A stretch of DNA of 64,000 bases from Methylobacterium sp. Leaf465 (GTDB lineage: Bacteria > Pseudomonadota > Alphaproteobacteria > Rhizobiales > Beijerinckiaceae), in NCBI RefSeq assembly GCF_001424705.1, contig NZ_LMRA01000009.1, positions 1 through 64,000 on the forward strand. The letters run 5' to 3'. The position numbers and the translations under genes were made by a program. The notes beneath the pieces were generated by a model. It was not told the DNA's origin, ran no database searches, and saw only the letters and a list, made by a program, of their open reading frames with translations. This document shows positions 35,076 through 49,879 of the stretch, one piece after another (within the stretch, counting starts at the first letter, position 1; every line of letters begins with the position of its first letter).

Positions 35076-35381
35076 TCAGTCTACACCCGAATCGCCGTCT
35101 TCGATGGCGATTCCGTGCTCGGACAGGATCCAGAAGATCGCTTCCAGGTCTTCCGCCGTGACATCCCGCGGCGGCAACGCAGCCTCCAAGTCGGCATAGG
35201 TCAGGCGACGCTGGCGCAGTGCCTCGGCCTTGGCCAGGAGCACATCGACCACTGCCCGCATGTCCTTCGGCAGTCCGTCATGACTCGGGCTCCGCTCATT
35301 CGAAACCGAATCCAACGCCTGAGCGAGCATCCGGTCGATGATGGTCTGGCGGCGGTCATGGGCGTCGTCGGAGCGGTCCAT
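35076..35381 (-). CDS. fdh4B: Sigma-70 region 1.1-like small protein, probable FDH4 partner
   Basis: 101-residue acidic protein. Residues 55-95 ([20 protein letters not shown], then [14 protein letters not shown]) match the sigma-70 region 1.1 fold, where the housekeeping factor has TYADLNAALP..., but no other sigma domain follows. The N-terminal half is helical. It lies 65 bases downstream of the FDH4-like gene on the same strand, where Methylobacterium extorquens AM1 has fdh4B. Whether it is a true subunit, an assembly factor or a DNA-mimic regulator is open; the gene symbol is by position. Confidence 0.65.
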   Translation of the reverse strand: MDRSDDAHDRRQTIIDRMLAQALDSVSNERSPSHDGLPKDMRAVVDVLLAKAEALRQRRLTYADLEAALPPRDVTAEDLEAIFWILSEHGIAIEDGDSGVD

Positions 35382-35446
35382 GCCGTCGATTATGGGTCTG
35401 TGGCGCCGGTCGTCGAGGGGACCAGCGGCGGAAAGTCAACTTCGCG

Positions 35447-37762
35447 TCAATCCGCGACAGCGATCGGCGCCCCTTTCCGAATCCGCACCGGGATCGCCTT
35501 GGCGGCCGGCGTTTTAGCCTGCTGGTCGTAGTGCCAGAGTGGAATGAGGGCGTTGAGCTCCGGGTAATAGCCACCGACGTTACCCTCCGGGATGCCGTAC
35601 TTGATCACCCGCAGGCCGTTGACCTCGCGCAGGAACTCATCATCGGCGTCGGCCGAAAGATCCACCATCTCGCCGTCGGCGAGTCCGAAGCGCTCGATGT
35701 CTTTTTCGTTCATGAACAGCACCATCCGAGTGCCCTTCACACCACGGAAGCGGTCGTCATAGCCGTAGATCGTCGTGTTAAACTGATCGTTCGAGCGAAG
35801 GGTGATCAGGTCGAGCACGTCGCGGCGGTTGCTGCGCATGTCAGGGTCGGCCTCCAGGCCGCCCGGAACGGTGAAGTTGGCCTTGCCGGTTTCGGTCTCC
35901 CACTTGCGATCACGCGCCGCGACGGGCTTGTGGAGACCTCCGGGCTGAAACATCCGGCCGTTCAGGTCCTGGAAGACATCTGGATAGGTCGCTTCGATCG
36001 CATCCCGAACCCTGGCGTAGTCACCGACCCAACCGTCCCAATCAACCCTCGGGTTCGGCGGCAGCAATGCCTTCGCCATCTCAGCAACGATCCACGGCTC
36101 GGAGCGCACCTGATCGCTGACCGGCTTGGTTTGTCCGCGGGATCCGTGGAAGCAGGAGGTCGAATCCTCCATCGAGACCGCCTGTGGGCCGCTGGCCTGC
36201 TCGTCGACCTCGATCCGGCCGAGGCAGGGCAAGATGTAGGACACGGCACCATGAACTAGGTGCGAGCGATTCAGTTTGGTCGAGATTTGCACCGACAGGC
36301 GCAGCGCGCGCCAAGCTTTCTCCATCCGGACGGTATCGGGCACGGCGCGGATGAAGTTGCCGCCAAGACCGATGAAGGCCTTCACCTCACCGGCAATGAT
36401 ACCCTCGCAGGTCTCGACGGTGTTGCAACCCTTTTCCCGCGGCGGCTCGAAGTCGTAGAGTTCCTTGAGTTTGTCGAGGGGTGCCAGCTCCGGCTTCTCC
36501 GTGATGCCGACGGTGCGCTGACCCTGGACGTTGGAATGCCCACGGACCGGACAGAGCCCGGCCCCGGGGCGACCGACATTGCCGCGCAGAAGCATGAGAT
36601 TCACGAGCATCTGTACGCCCTCGGTCCCACGGCGGTGCTGGGTCAGGCCCATGCCGTAGACCGCAACGACTGAACGGGCCCGCCCATAGACCGTCGCCGC
36701 CGCCTCCAGCGCCTCGCGGGTGAGCCCCGAGCGCGTCTCGATGTCCGCCCATGACTGCGAATCGCAGAATGCGACGAACTCCCGGAAGCCGTGGGTGTGC
36801 TCAGCGATGAAATCGACGTCGAGGATACGCGGGCGGCCGACCTCCATCGCCTCGCGGTCGGCGGCAATCAAGACCTTGCACATGCCGGTGATCGCCGCGA
36901 GGTCTCCGCCCGCCTTCACCTGATGGTACTGCGTCGAGATTTCGGTGGAGCTGCGCGTCAGCATCTCGGTCGGCGATTGCGGGTTCGTGAAGCGCTCCAG
37001 GCCGCGCTCCCGCAGCGGGTTGAATGTGACGATCGGAACGCGCCGCTTTCGTGCCTCTTGGAGAGGGTGGAGCATGCGAGGGGCATTCGAACCGACGTTC
37101 TGTCCGAAGAACAGGATCAGATCGGTCGATTCGAAATCTTCCAGGATCGTGGTCCCGACCGGCGATCCGATCGATGATTTGAGTCCGACCGAGGTCGGCT
37201 CATGGCACATATTCGAAGAGTCGGGCAGGTTGTTGGTGCCATGCATTCGCGCCATAAGCGCGTACATGTATGAGGTCTCTAGCGAAGCCCGGCCAGAGGT
37301 GTAGTAGACCGCGGCGTTCGGATCGAGGGCGCGCAGCTCGCGTCCGATCTCCGCGAAAGCCTCTTCCCACGACACCGTCACGTACCTGTCGCTGCCGGGG
37401 TCATAGCGGAGCGGATGGGTCAGGCGTCCCTGTTCCTCAAGGGCGTAGTCCGTCCAGCTCAGCAGTTCCTTCACGGTGTGGCGCTGGAAGAAGTCGGGTC
37501 CGATCCGCTTGGCGGTCTGCTCCCAGACCGTGGCCTTTGCCCCGTTCTCACAGTACTCAAAGGTGTTGGGCTTGGCCGGCTTCGACCAGGCACACGAGAC
37601 GCACATGAAGCCGTCCGGCTTGTTCTGCTTCATCAGCAGCGCCGCGCCGGAGACTGGGATCTGTTCCCGCGTCAGGATCTCCGCGAGGGAGCCCGCAGAA
37701 CCCCAGCCTCCCGCAGGCCCGTCATAAGGTTCGATCTTGGGTTCGGCCATCGGTTCGGTCAT
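35447..37762 (-). CDS. fdh4A: FdhF/YdeP-family molybdopterin oxidoreductase, FDH4-like
   Basis: 771-residue molybdopterin bis-MGD oxidoreductase of the FdhF/YdeP group. Early cysteines C54-x2-C57 and C71 (CVSCAW, EYCENG) form only part of an Fe-S motif. The active-site Cys is C186 in NMCHEPTSVGL, replacing Sec or Cys of classic formate dehydrogenases. RGHSNVQGQRTVG and the C-terminal LRSNDQFNTTIYG contact the cofactor. By family and neighbour this matches FDH4A of Methylobacterium, a formate dehydrogenase important in methylotrophy. No Tat signal; cytoplasmic. A YdeP-like function other than formate oxidation is possible. Confidence 0.75.
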   Translation of the reverse strand: MTEPMAEPKIEPYDGPAGGWGSAGSLAEILTREQIPVSGAALLMKQNKPDGFMCVSCAWSKPAKPNTFEYCENGAKATVWEQTAKRIGPDFFQRHTVKELLSWTDYALEEQGRLTHPLRYDPGSDRYVTVSWEEAFAEIGRELRALDPNAAVYYTSGRASLETSYMYALMARMHGTNNLPDSSNMCHEPTSVGLKSSIGSPVGTTILEDFESTDLILFFGQNVGSNAPRMLHPLQEARKRRVPIVTFNPLRERGLERFTNPQSPTEMLTRSSTEISTQYHQVKAGGDLAAITGMCKVLIAADREAMEVGRPRILDVDFIAEHTHGFREFVAFCDSQSWADIETRSGLTREALEAAATVYGRARSVVAVYGMGLTQHRRGTEGVQMLVNLMLLRGNVGRPGAGLCPVRGHSNVQGQRTVGITEKPELAPLDKLKELYDFEPPREKGCNTVETCEGIIAGEVKAFIGLGGNFIRAVPDTVRMEKAWRALRLSVQISTKLNRSHLVHGAVSYILPCLGRIEVDEQASGPQAVSMEDSTSCFHGSRGQTKPVSDQVRSEPWIVAEMAKALLPPNPRVDWDGWVGDYARVRDAIEATYPDVFQDLNGRMFQPGGLHKPVAARDRKWETETGKANFTVPGGLEADPDMRSNRRDVLDLITLRSNDQFNTTIYGYDDRFRGVKGTRMVLFMNEKDIERFGLADGEMVDLSADADDEFLREVNGLRVIKYGIPEGNVGGYYPELNALIPLWHYDQQAKTPAAKAIPVRIRKGAPIAVAD

Positions 37763-37822
37763 GCGCGTATCCCGACATCTTGGGTGTCAGGACAGCAATG
37801 ATGCGTAGACCCGGCGTGTTCC

Positions 37823-37855
37823 GGACTGCGACGGCGAGACGTCGCAATCCAGTCC
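37823..37855. terminator. Hairpin after gltD
   Basis: TGCGACG (37827-37833) pairs with CGTCGCA (37840-37846), extended by GGAC (37823-37826) with GTCC (37852-37855) across a small bulge. It begins about 10 bases beyond the leftward gltD stop. No T-run. Confidence 0.45.
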
Positions 37856-37865
37856 GACATCATCT

Positions 37866-39296
<1,431 letters not shown>

Positions 39297-39493
39297 CGTC
39301 TGACCGTCTTTCGCGAGTCTGTCTGATCCGTCGCGCGGAAGGCGGCCTCGACGGCCTATTCCGCTTTCACCCGGCAGATCGGCCTCTCACCGCCCCGCCT
39401 CATGCGTCAGCCATCTCAAGGTGCTGACCCGTGCGGCTCCCAGTTCGTCAACGAACCGGGAACCGTCTCAATAGAATTTCGGTCGTGCAGCGC

Positions 39494-44209
<4,716 letters not shown>

Positions 44210-44831
44210 CTCTCGCCTCCGACCTGCCCGCAAGCGAGCATGTTTCATGCCCAGAGCCCGAGGGGCTTCCGGGTTTGTCTCTCGACAGCGTCGGCTCTAG
44301 GCGGGTTCTTCGGTCAGGAAGCGCCCGCAACTCGCGGGCTCGACGCCGGCTTGGTTTCAAGCCGTGCGGGCCCGGATCGCCGCGATGGCGACCGGCTTCG
44401 AATCTCGTTTGGTCGCCGGCAACGTCACCTGAGCGAGATCCTCACAGCCATCCGGACAGATACCCTGCCGGGAATGGGACAGCGTTACTGTCCTACCGGT
44501 GGAAAGTGACAGATTTTAACCGCTCCAGCAAGGGCGTGTCCGGTGACTCACTGCGGTTTTCCGGCGCATGGTTCCCTCCCGCCGCGAGCTTTCTCGCCGC
44601 AGGCCCACGGGTGATCGGAACGAGCCAGATCCGTTTACCCCGAACCCACGGTGGCAGCCTCGCAATCTCGCCCCATTCGGCCTGTTTACACGGCGTGCCG
44701 AGCACAAGCGGCGTGCGGGGATTGTCTCGAATCCCGGCGGACCTTGGAGCGGAGGACCTGCGACAACAGCAGGCCTCCGCACCGACATCTCTCTGGATCT
44801 CACAGCGATGTTTTCGTCTCGCAGGAAGCCC
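44210..44831. other. Divergent promoter region between gltB and the 44832 gene
   Basis: No gene supported. It contains an inverted repeat GGACAG-CGTTA-CTGTCC at 44477-44493 and a short A/T-rich patch right after it (GATTTTAA). Both divergent promoters should be here, but no convincing -35/-10 pair was found. A frame open across the right half lacks family character. Confidence 0.45.
44477..44493. promoter_or_regulatory. Inverted repeat upstream of gltB, possible operator
   Basis: Perfect 6-bp arms GGACAG/CTGTCC around CGTTA, between the divergent gltB and the secreted protein gene. Confidence 0.35.
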
Positions 44832-45746
44832 ATGCGTGCATCCCCCTCATCCCGCGCCTTGTCGGCCGGCATCCTGGCCGGTGTCATGACGCTTTCAGCC
44901 GCGCTCGCTGCCCAGGCGCAATACGCCTACGAGCCTGACCTCCTTCTACCGCCCCGTGCCGTCGTGTGGCGGCTGAATGACCGCGGATTCACCGACGTCA
45001 CGCGTCCACGCTTCGATGGGCAGGCGTATATCGTCGAGGCATCGAATCCTTATGGTGATCGCCTCCGGCTCTTCGTCGATGCGCGCGACGGTCGAATCAT
45101 TGGACGCCATCGGCTGGACATAGCGCCCGACGCACCTCCGCGGATCGTGCGCCGTGCACCCGGCTATGGCTGGACCGAAGACGACGAGGCGATCCGTCAG
45201 CCGATCCGGCAAGCCGAAAGAATCATACCGCCCGCGGACATCCCCTTCCCGCAGGATCAGGCTCGCCGTGCGCGCCCCGCTCCGGCGGGCCTCCCGGACC
45301 TTGCGAATCGATCGGAAGCCGGATCGCGGACCGTTCCGCCGGCGCCGCCCGGACCTGCCGATCGGAATCCCATGGGCCTGAACCCCGATGCTCGCGGGGC
45401 AGACGCAAAGCCGAAGTCCGAGACACCTCGAAAAGTCGTCCGCCTCACCCCAACGGTCAAAGCGGGTTCGCCTGTTGTCACACCCGGGGCGCCGAAGCTG
45501 TCCGATGTGCCCCCTGCCGGATCAAAGGCCGACGCTGCCCCCGCCGCCGTAACCGCCGCGGTCTCATCTCCGAAGGTCGATGGACCGGCCGCCGCCATGA
45601 CGCCGGCCTCGGTGCAGCCGCCTCCGGTGCCGAAGCCGATGGCGCAGAACTGGAAGGACGTGCCGGCGGACGCCAAGCGACCGGTCCGGGTGATCGGTGG
45701 CGCGACGATCGTGCCAGGTACCACGAAGGAACCGGAGAAGGACTGA
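44832..45746 (+). CDS. Secreted proline-rich protein with PepSY-like domain
   Basis: 304-residue protein. A signal peptide (RALSAGILAGVMTLSAALAAQAQ) is followed by a 70-residue folded part, VVWRLNDRGFTDVTRPRFDG with LRLFVDARDGRIIGRHRLDI, which looks like a PepSY-type module. The remaining 190 residues are rich in Pro, Ala and Lys, likely an extended periplasmic linker. ATG 44832 has an AGGAAG site; an ATG at 44808 would add eight residues. Followed by a strong terminator. Function unknown. Confidence 0.75.
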   Translation: MRASPSSRALSAGILAGVMTLSAALAAQAQYAYEPDLLLPPRAVVWRLNDRGFTDVTRPRFDGQAYIVEASNPYGDRLRLFVDARDGRIIGRHRLDIAPDAPPRIVRRAPGYGWTEDDEAIRQPIRQAERIIPPADIPFPQDQARRARPAPAGLPDLANRSEAGSRTVPPAPPGPADRNPMGLNPDARGADAKPKSETPRKVVRLTPTVKAGSPVVTPGAPKLSDVPPAGSKADAAPAAVTAAVSSPKVDGPAAAMTPASVQPPPVPKPMAQNWKDVPADAKRPVRVIGGATIVPGTTKEPEKD

Positions 45747-45770
45747 AGTCAGCGCTGCCGGTAATGAGAC

Positions 45771-45794
45771 GCGAAGGACCGCGTGGTCCTTCGC
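45771..45794. terminator. Bidirectional intrinsic terminator
   Basis: GCGAAGGACC (45771-45780) pairs perfectly with GGTCCTTCGC (45785-45794) around GCGT, followed by GTTTGA. It lies between the convergent secreted-protein and fdsD genes. Confidence 0.75.
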
Positions 45795-45816
45795 GTTTGA
45801 CGATTCCGGAATTGGA

Positions 45817-46107
45817 TCAGCCGGCGTCGCTGGCCCCTGCACCCTGCAAATGCGGGTCGCGGGTGGCGGCACGAACGGGGCTATCGGCAGCCGGGGTGTC
45901 CTGAAGGGCCCTGAGCGCGAGGGGATCGAGGCCACTCTCCGGATCGAGTCCACAAACCTCGAGGGCTCTGCGCATCTTCGGCGTCCAGAACGCCACGATG
46001 TGTTTGTGAATGCCGGCCACGGCCTCCTCGTCCGGATAGGACCGGAAGAAGGTGGCGATCTGATTGGCCATGCGGACAAGTTTTTCGTCGGACGTCAGGG
46101 CGCTCAT
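45817..46107 (-). CDS. fdsD: NAD-dependent formate dehydrogenase delta subunit
   Basis: 96-residue FdsD. The diagnostic KLVRMANQIATFFRSYP is followed by AVAGIHKHIVAFWTPKMRR. Required for cofactor insertion or complex stability in Fds-type enzymes. Last gene of the operon, 41 bases after fdhD. The last 35 residues are low-complexity. Confidence 0.9.
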   Translation of the reverse strand: MSALTSDEKLVRMANQIATFFRSYPDEEAVAGIHKHIVAFWTPKMRRALEVCGLDPESGLDPLALRALQDTPAADSPVRAATRDPHLQGAGASDAG

Positions 46108-46148
46108 CGGTACGAAAACTCTGTTGAGGGAGCGGGAATCGCGTGGCG

Positions 46149-47018
46149 TCAGGGCTGCGCGGGCAAGTCGAGACGTTCGCGTCCAGTGAAGACCGTCAGG
46201 GTATCTGAGCGGGCGATGGCGCAGAGCGTCATGCCGTGAAGACGCGCCCGGTCGATCGCCAGCGAAGTCGGGGCAGAGATTGCCACCAGCACCGTCGCGC
46301 CGAGGCTCGCCGACTTCTCGACCATCTCGAAGGAGCAGCGGCTGGTGATGACGACGAATCCATCGGCCGGGTTGGTCTTGCGCCGGATCAAGGCGCCGAT
46401 CAGCTTGTCGAGGCCGTTGTGCCGCCCGACATCCTCGCGCAGCGCCCCTAAGCTTCCATCGAGATTCGCCCAGGCCGCGGCATGGACCGCCCGCGTCTCG
46501 GCGTTCAACACTTGCGCGTCGCCCATGGCCATCAGGGCCCGCTGGATCGCCGCGATGGTGACCCGGCTGGCGCCGTGCAGAGGCGCGTCGGTCTTCGGCA
46601 GTGACGCGAGATCGTCGATTCCGCAGACGCCGCAGCCGGTACGCCCCGACATGGCGCGCTTACGCGCGAGGTGTTCCCGCAGGCGCCCCGGCACGAGATC
46701 GACGAGAAGGCGCATGCCGCCCGCCGTCGTATCCGCCTCGACCTGAACCGACCGGATCTCGTCGGCGGTGGCGATGATGCCCTCCGTCAAGCTGAACCCG
46801 TAGGCGAAGTCCACGAGATCCGCCGGCGTTGTCATCATCACGGCGTAAGGCACCGCGCCGTAGATCAGGTTGACCGGCATCTCGACCGCAAGGGGCCGGG
46901 TGCCGCTCCGTGGCTCCTGGTCATCGTAGGCGACGACCAGGGTCGGGACGCGCCGAGCGGTCTCGACCGCCGGATGATCCTCGTTCGCCGTCAGGCTGGT
47001 CTGGTCACTCGGCCGCAT
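46149..47018 (-). CDS. fdhD: Formate dehydrogenase accessory sulfurtransferase FdhD
   Basis: 289-residue FdhD/FdsC protein that hands sulfur from IscS to the molybdenum cofactor before insertion. The catalytic Cys motif GRTGCGVCG (C129, C132) is intact. VGRHNGLDKLIGAL and TSRCSFEMVEKSA are family features. Its ATG overlaps the fdsA stop by 14 bases, so they are cotranslated. Confidence 0.93.
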   Translation of the reverse strand: MRPSDQTSLTANEDHPAVETARRVPTLVVAYDDQEPRSGTRPLAVEMPVNLIYGAVPYAVMMTTPADLVDFAYGFSLTEGIIATADEIRSVQVEADTTAGGMRLLVDLVPGRLREHLARKRAMSGRTGCGVCGIDDLASLPKTDAPLHGASRVTIAAIQRALMAMGDAQVLNAETRAVHAAAWANLDGSLGALREDVGRHNGLDKLIGALIRRKTNPADGFVVITSRCSFEMVEKSASLGATVLVAISAPTSLAIDRARLHGMTLCAIARSDTLTVFTGRERLDLPAQP

Positions 47019-49866
47019 TCAACTGTGTCGCAATCCGGGTCAACGAGAAATCCTCCTCGAAGAACCGCGCCTGCCAGTCGGAGGGGCGGTTCGTCCGCCG
47101 GATCTGCACCGCCGTGACCTTGTACTCGGGGCAGTTGGTGGCCCAGTCCGAGTAGTCGGTGGTGATCACGTTGGCGCCGGTCTTGGCGTGGTGGAAGGTC
47201 GTATACACCACGCCGGGCTGCATGCGCTCGGACACGATGGCCTTCAGGGCAATGTCGCCGGAGCGACTTTCCAGCGCAACGAGGTCTCCGTCGACGATCC
47301 CGCGCACCTCCGCGTCGAAGGGGTGGATCTCGAGCACGTCTTCCTCGTGCCAGCGCGAGTTCTCCGTACGACGGGTCTGCGCGCCGACATTGTACTGCGA
47401 GAGGATGCGGCCCGTGGTCAGGATGAGCGGGAAGCGCGGGCCCGTACGCTCCTCGGTGGGCACGTACTCGGTGATCATGAACTTTCCGAGACCGCGCACG
47501 AAGCGGTCCACGTGCATCATCGGCGTGCCCTTCGGGGCGGCCTCGTTGCACGGCCACTGGATCGAGCCGAGTTCGTCGAGCTTGGCGAAGCTCACGCCGG
47601 AGAAACTTGGCGTCAGGGATGCGATCTCATCCATGATCTCGCTTGGATGGCTGTAGTTCATGGGATAGCCGAGGGCGTTGGACAGCAGCATCGTGCCCTC
47701 CCAGTCGCCGACGCCGGAGAGAGGCGGCATCACCTTGCGCACGCGGGAGATGCGGCGCTCGGCATTGGTGAAGGTGCCGTCTTTCTCGAGGAAAGAAGCG
47801 CCGGGTAGGAAGACGTGGGCGTACTTCGCTGTCTCGTTGAGGAAGATGTCCTGGATGACGATGCATTCCATCGCCATCAGCCCGGCGGTCACGTGGTGCG
47901 TATCAGGATCCGATTGGGCGATGTCCTCGCCCTGAATGTACATGCCCTTGAAAGCACCATCGACGGCCTCGTCGAGCATATTGGTGATGCGTAGGCCCGG
48001 GTTCTGGTCCAACGACACGCCCCAGAGCGACTCGAAGGTCTCGCGGGTGGCGTCGTCGGAGACGTGGCGGTAGCCAGGCAGCTCGTGCGGGAAGGAGCCC
48101 ATGTCGCAGGAGCCCTGGACGTTGTTCTGGCCGCGCAGCGGGTTCACGCCGGCACCCAGCATGCCAATGTTGCCGGTGGCCATAGCGAGGTTGGCCATGC
48201 CCATGACCATGGTCGAGCCCTGGCTGTGCTCGGTAACACCGAGGCCGTAATAGATGCCGGCGGCACCGCCCTTGGCGTAGAGCCGCGCAGCGGCACGCAG
48301 CTCGGTCGGATCGATGCCCGTGTAGGTCGCCTGCGCCTCGGGTGAATGGCGCTCGTCGGCAACGAAGCGCGCCCAGGCTTCGAAGTCGCCGAGGTCACAA
48401 CGCTCGCGGACATAAGCTTCGTCGACGAGGCCTTCCGTGACGATGACATGCGCCATCGAATTGATGAAGGCGACGTTCGAACCCGGCTTCAACGGCAGAT
48501 GATGGTCGGCCTGGATGTGGGGCGACTTCACGAGGTCGATCTTGCGCGGATCGGCGACGATGAGCTTCGCGCCTTCGCGCAGGCGCTTCTTCATGCGGGA
48601 CGCGAAGACGGGGTGGCCATCCGTTGGGTTCGCGCCGATGACCAGGATCACGTCGGAATGTGCCACGGACGCGAAGTCCTGCGTGCCGGCCGAGGTGCCG
48701 AGCGTCGACATCAGCCCGTAGCCGGTCGGCGAGTGGCAGACGCGGGCGCAGGTGTCGACGTTGTTGTTGCCGAAGGCAGCGCGCACGAGCTTCTGGACGA
48801 GGTAAGCCTCCTCGTTGGTGCACCGGGACGACGTGATGCCGCCGACCGAATCCTTGCCATACTTGGCCTGGATGCGCTTGAACTCGGACGCTGCTCGGTC
48901 GATCGCGACCTCCCAGGAGACTTCCTGCCAGGGGTCCGTGATCTTGTCGCGGATCATCGGTTTGGTGATGCGGTCCTTGTGGGTGGCGTAGCCGTAAGCG
49001 AACCGGCCCTTCACGCAGGAATGGCCCTCATTAGCCTTGCCACCCTTGTAGGGCACCATGCGGACGATCCGGGTGCCTTGCATCTCGGCCTTGAACGAGC
49101 AGCCGACGCCACAATAGGCACAGGTGGTGATCTCCGAATGGTCCGGCTGACCGTACTCGATGATCGACTTTTCCTGCAGGGTCGCGGTCGGGCAGGCCTG
49201 GACGCAGGCGCCGCACGACACGCATTCGGAGTTGAAGAAGTCGGTCGGGCCGGCAGCGACGCGGCTCTCGAAGCCTCGACCGGAGATGGTCAGCGCGAAG
49301 GTCCCCTGCGTCTCCTCGCAGGCGCGGACGCAGCGATTGCAGACGATGCACTTCGACGGATCGTAGGTGAAGTACGGGTTCGACGCGTCCTTCGGTAGGT
49401 ACTGCTCGGAGGTCGGCTTGACGTGATTGGCGCCGTCATAGCCGTAGCGTACGTCGCGCAGGCCCACCGCGCCCGCCATGTCCTGCAACTCGCAGTCGCC
49501 GTTGGCGGCGCAGGTCAGGCAGTCGAGGGGGTGATCGGAGATGTAGAGCTCCATCACGCCCTTGCGGAGCTTCGCGAGCTTGTCCGTCTGGGTCGAGACG
49601 ACCATGCCGTTCTCGGCAGGCGTCGTGCAGGAAGCGGGCGTGCCGCGACGTCCCTCGATCTCAACGAGGCAGAGACGGCAGGAACCGAAAGCCTCCAGCG
49701 AGTCTGTGGCGCAGAGCTTGGGGATCTGCGTGCCGGCATGCATGGCGGCGGCCATCACCGACGTGCCCGCGGGCACCGTCACGTTCATGCCGTCGATGGT
49801 GAGCGTGACGGTCTGCTCGCTCACGCGGATCGGGGTGCCGTAGTCGATCTCTTTGATGAGGGCCAT
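47005..49866 (-). CDS. fdsA: NAD-dependent formate dehydrogenase alpha subunit (Mo-bisMGD)
   Basis: 953-residue catalytic subunit that oxidises formate to CO2. Residues 20-100 form a 2Fe-2S domain (C52, C63, C66, C80). C116, C119 and C125 continue the Fe-S wire; 4Fe-4S motifs lie at 173-183 and 215-225. Residues 247-290 hold the cofactor-proximal cluster (CAYCGVGC). The molybdenum ligand is C377 in CARVCHSPTGYG. Standard length for the FdsA/FDH2 group. The C-terminus binds the second pterin. Operon with fdsG, fdsB, fdhD, fdsD. Confidence 0.96.
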   Translation of the reverse strand: MALIKEIDYGTPIRVSEQTVTLTIDGMNVTVPAGTSVMAAAMHAGTQIPKLCATDSLEAFGSCRLCLVEIEGRRGTPASCTTPAENGMVVSTQTDKLAKLRKGVMELYISDHPLDCLTCAANGDCELQDMAGAVGLRDVRYGYDGANHVKPTSEQYLPKDASNPYFTYDPSKCIVCNRCVRACEETQGTFALTISGRGFESRVAAGPTDFFNSECVSCGACVQACPTATLQEKSIIEYGQPDHSEITTCAYCGVGCSFKAEMQGTRIVRMVPYKGGKANEGHSCVKGRFAYGYATHKDRITKPMIRDKITDPWQEVSWEVAIDRAASEFKRIQAKYGKDSVGGITSSRCTNEEAYLVQKLVRAAFGNNNVDTCARVCHSPTGYGLMSTLGTSAGTQDFASVAHSDVILVIGANPTDGHPVFASRMKKRLREGAKLIVADPRKIDLVKSPHIQADHHLPLKPGSNVAFINSMAHVIVTEGLVDEAYVRERCDLGDFEAWARFVADERHSPEAQATYTGIDPTELRAAARLYAKGGAAGIYYGLGVTEHSQGSTMVMGMANLAMATGNIGMLGAGVNPLRGQNNVQGSCDMGSFPHELPGYRHVSDDATRETFESLWGVSLDQNPGLRITNMLDEAVDGAFKGMYIQGEDIAQSDPDTHHVTAGLMAMECIVIQDIFLNETAKYAHVFLPGASFLEKDGTFTNAERRISRVRKVMPPLSGVGDWEGTMLLSNALGYPMNYSHPSEIMDEIASLTPSFSGVSFAKLDELGSIQWPCNEAAPKGTPMMHVDRFVRGLGKFMITEYVPTEERTGPRFPLILTTGRILSQYNVGAQTRRTENSRWHEEDVLEIHPFDAEVRGIVDGDLVALESRSGDIALKAIVSERMQPGVVYTTFHHAKTGANVITTDYSDWATNCPEYKVTAVQIRRTNRPSDWQARFFEEDFSLTRIATQLNAAE

Positions 49867-49879
49867 CGATCGCGCCTCC

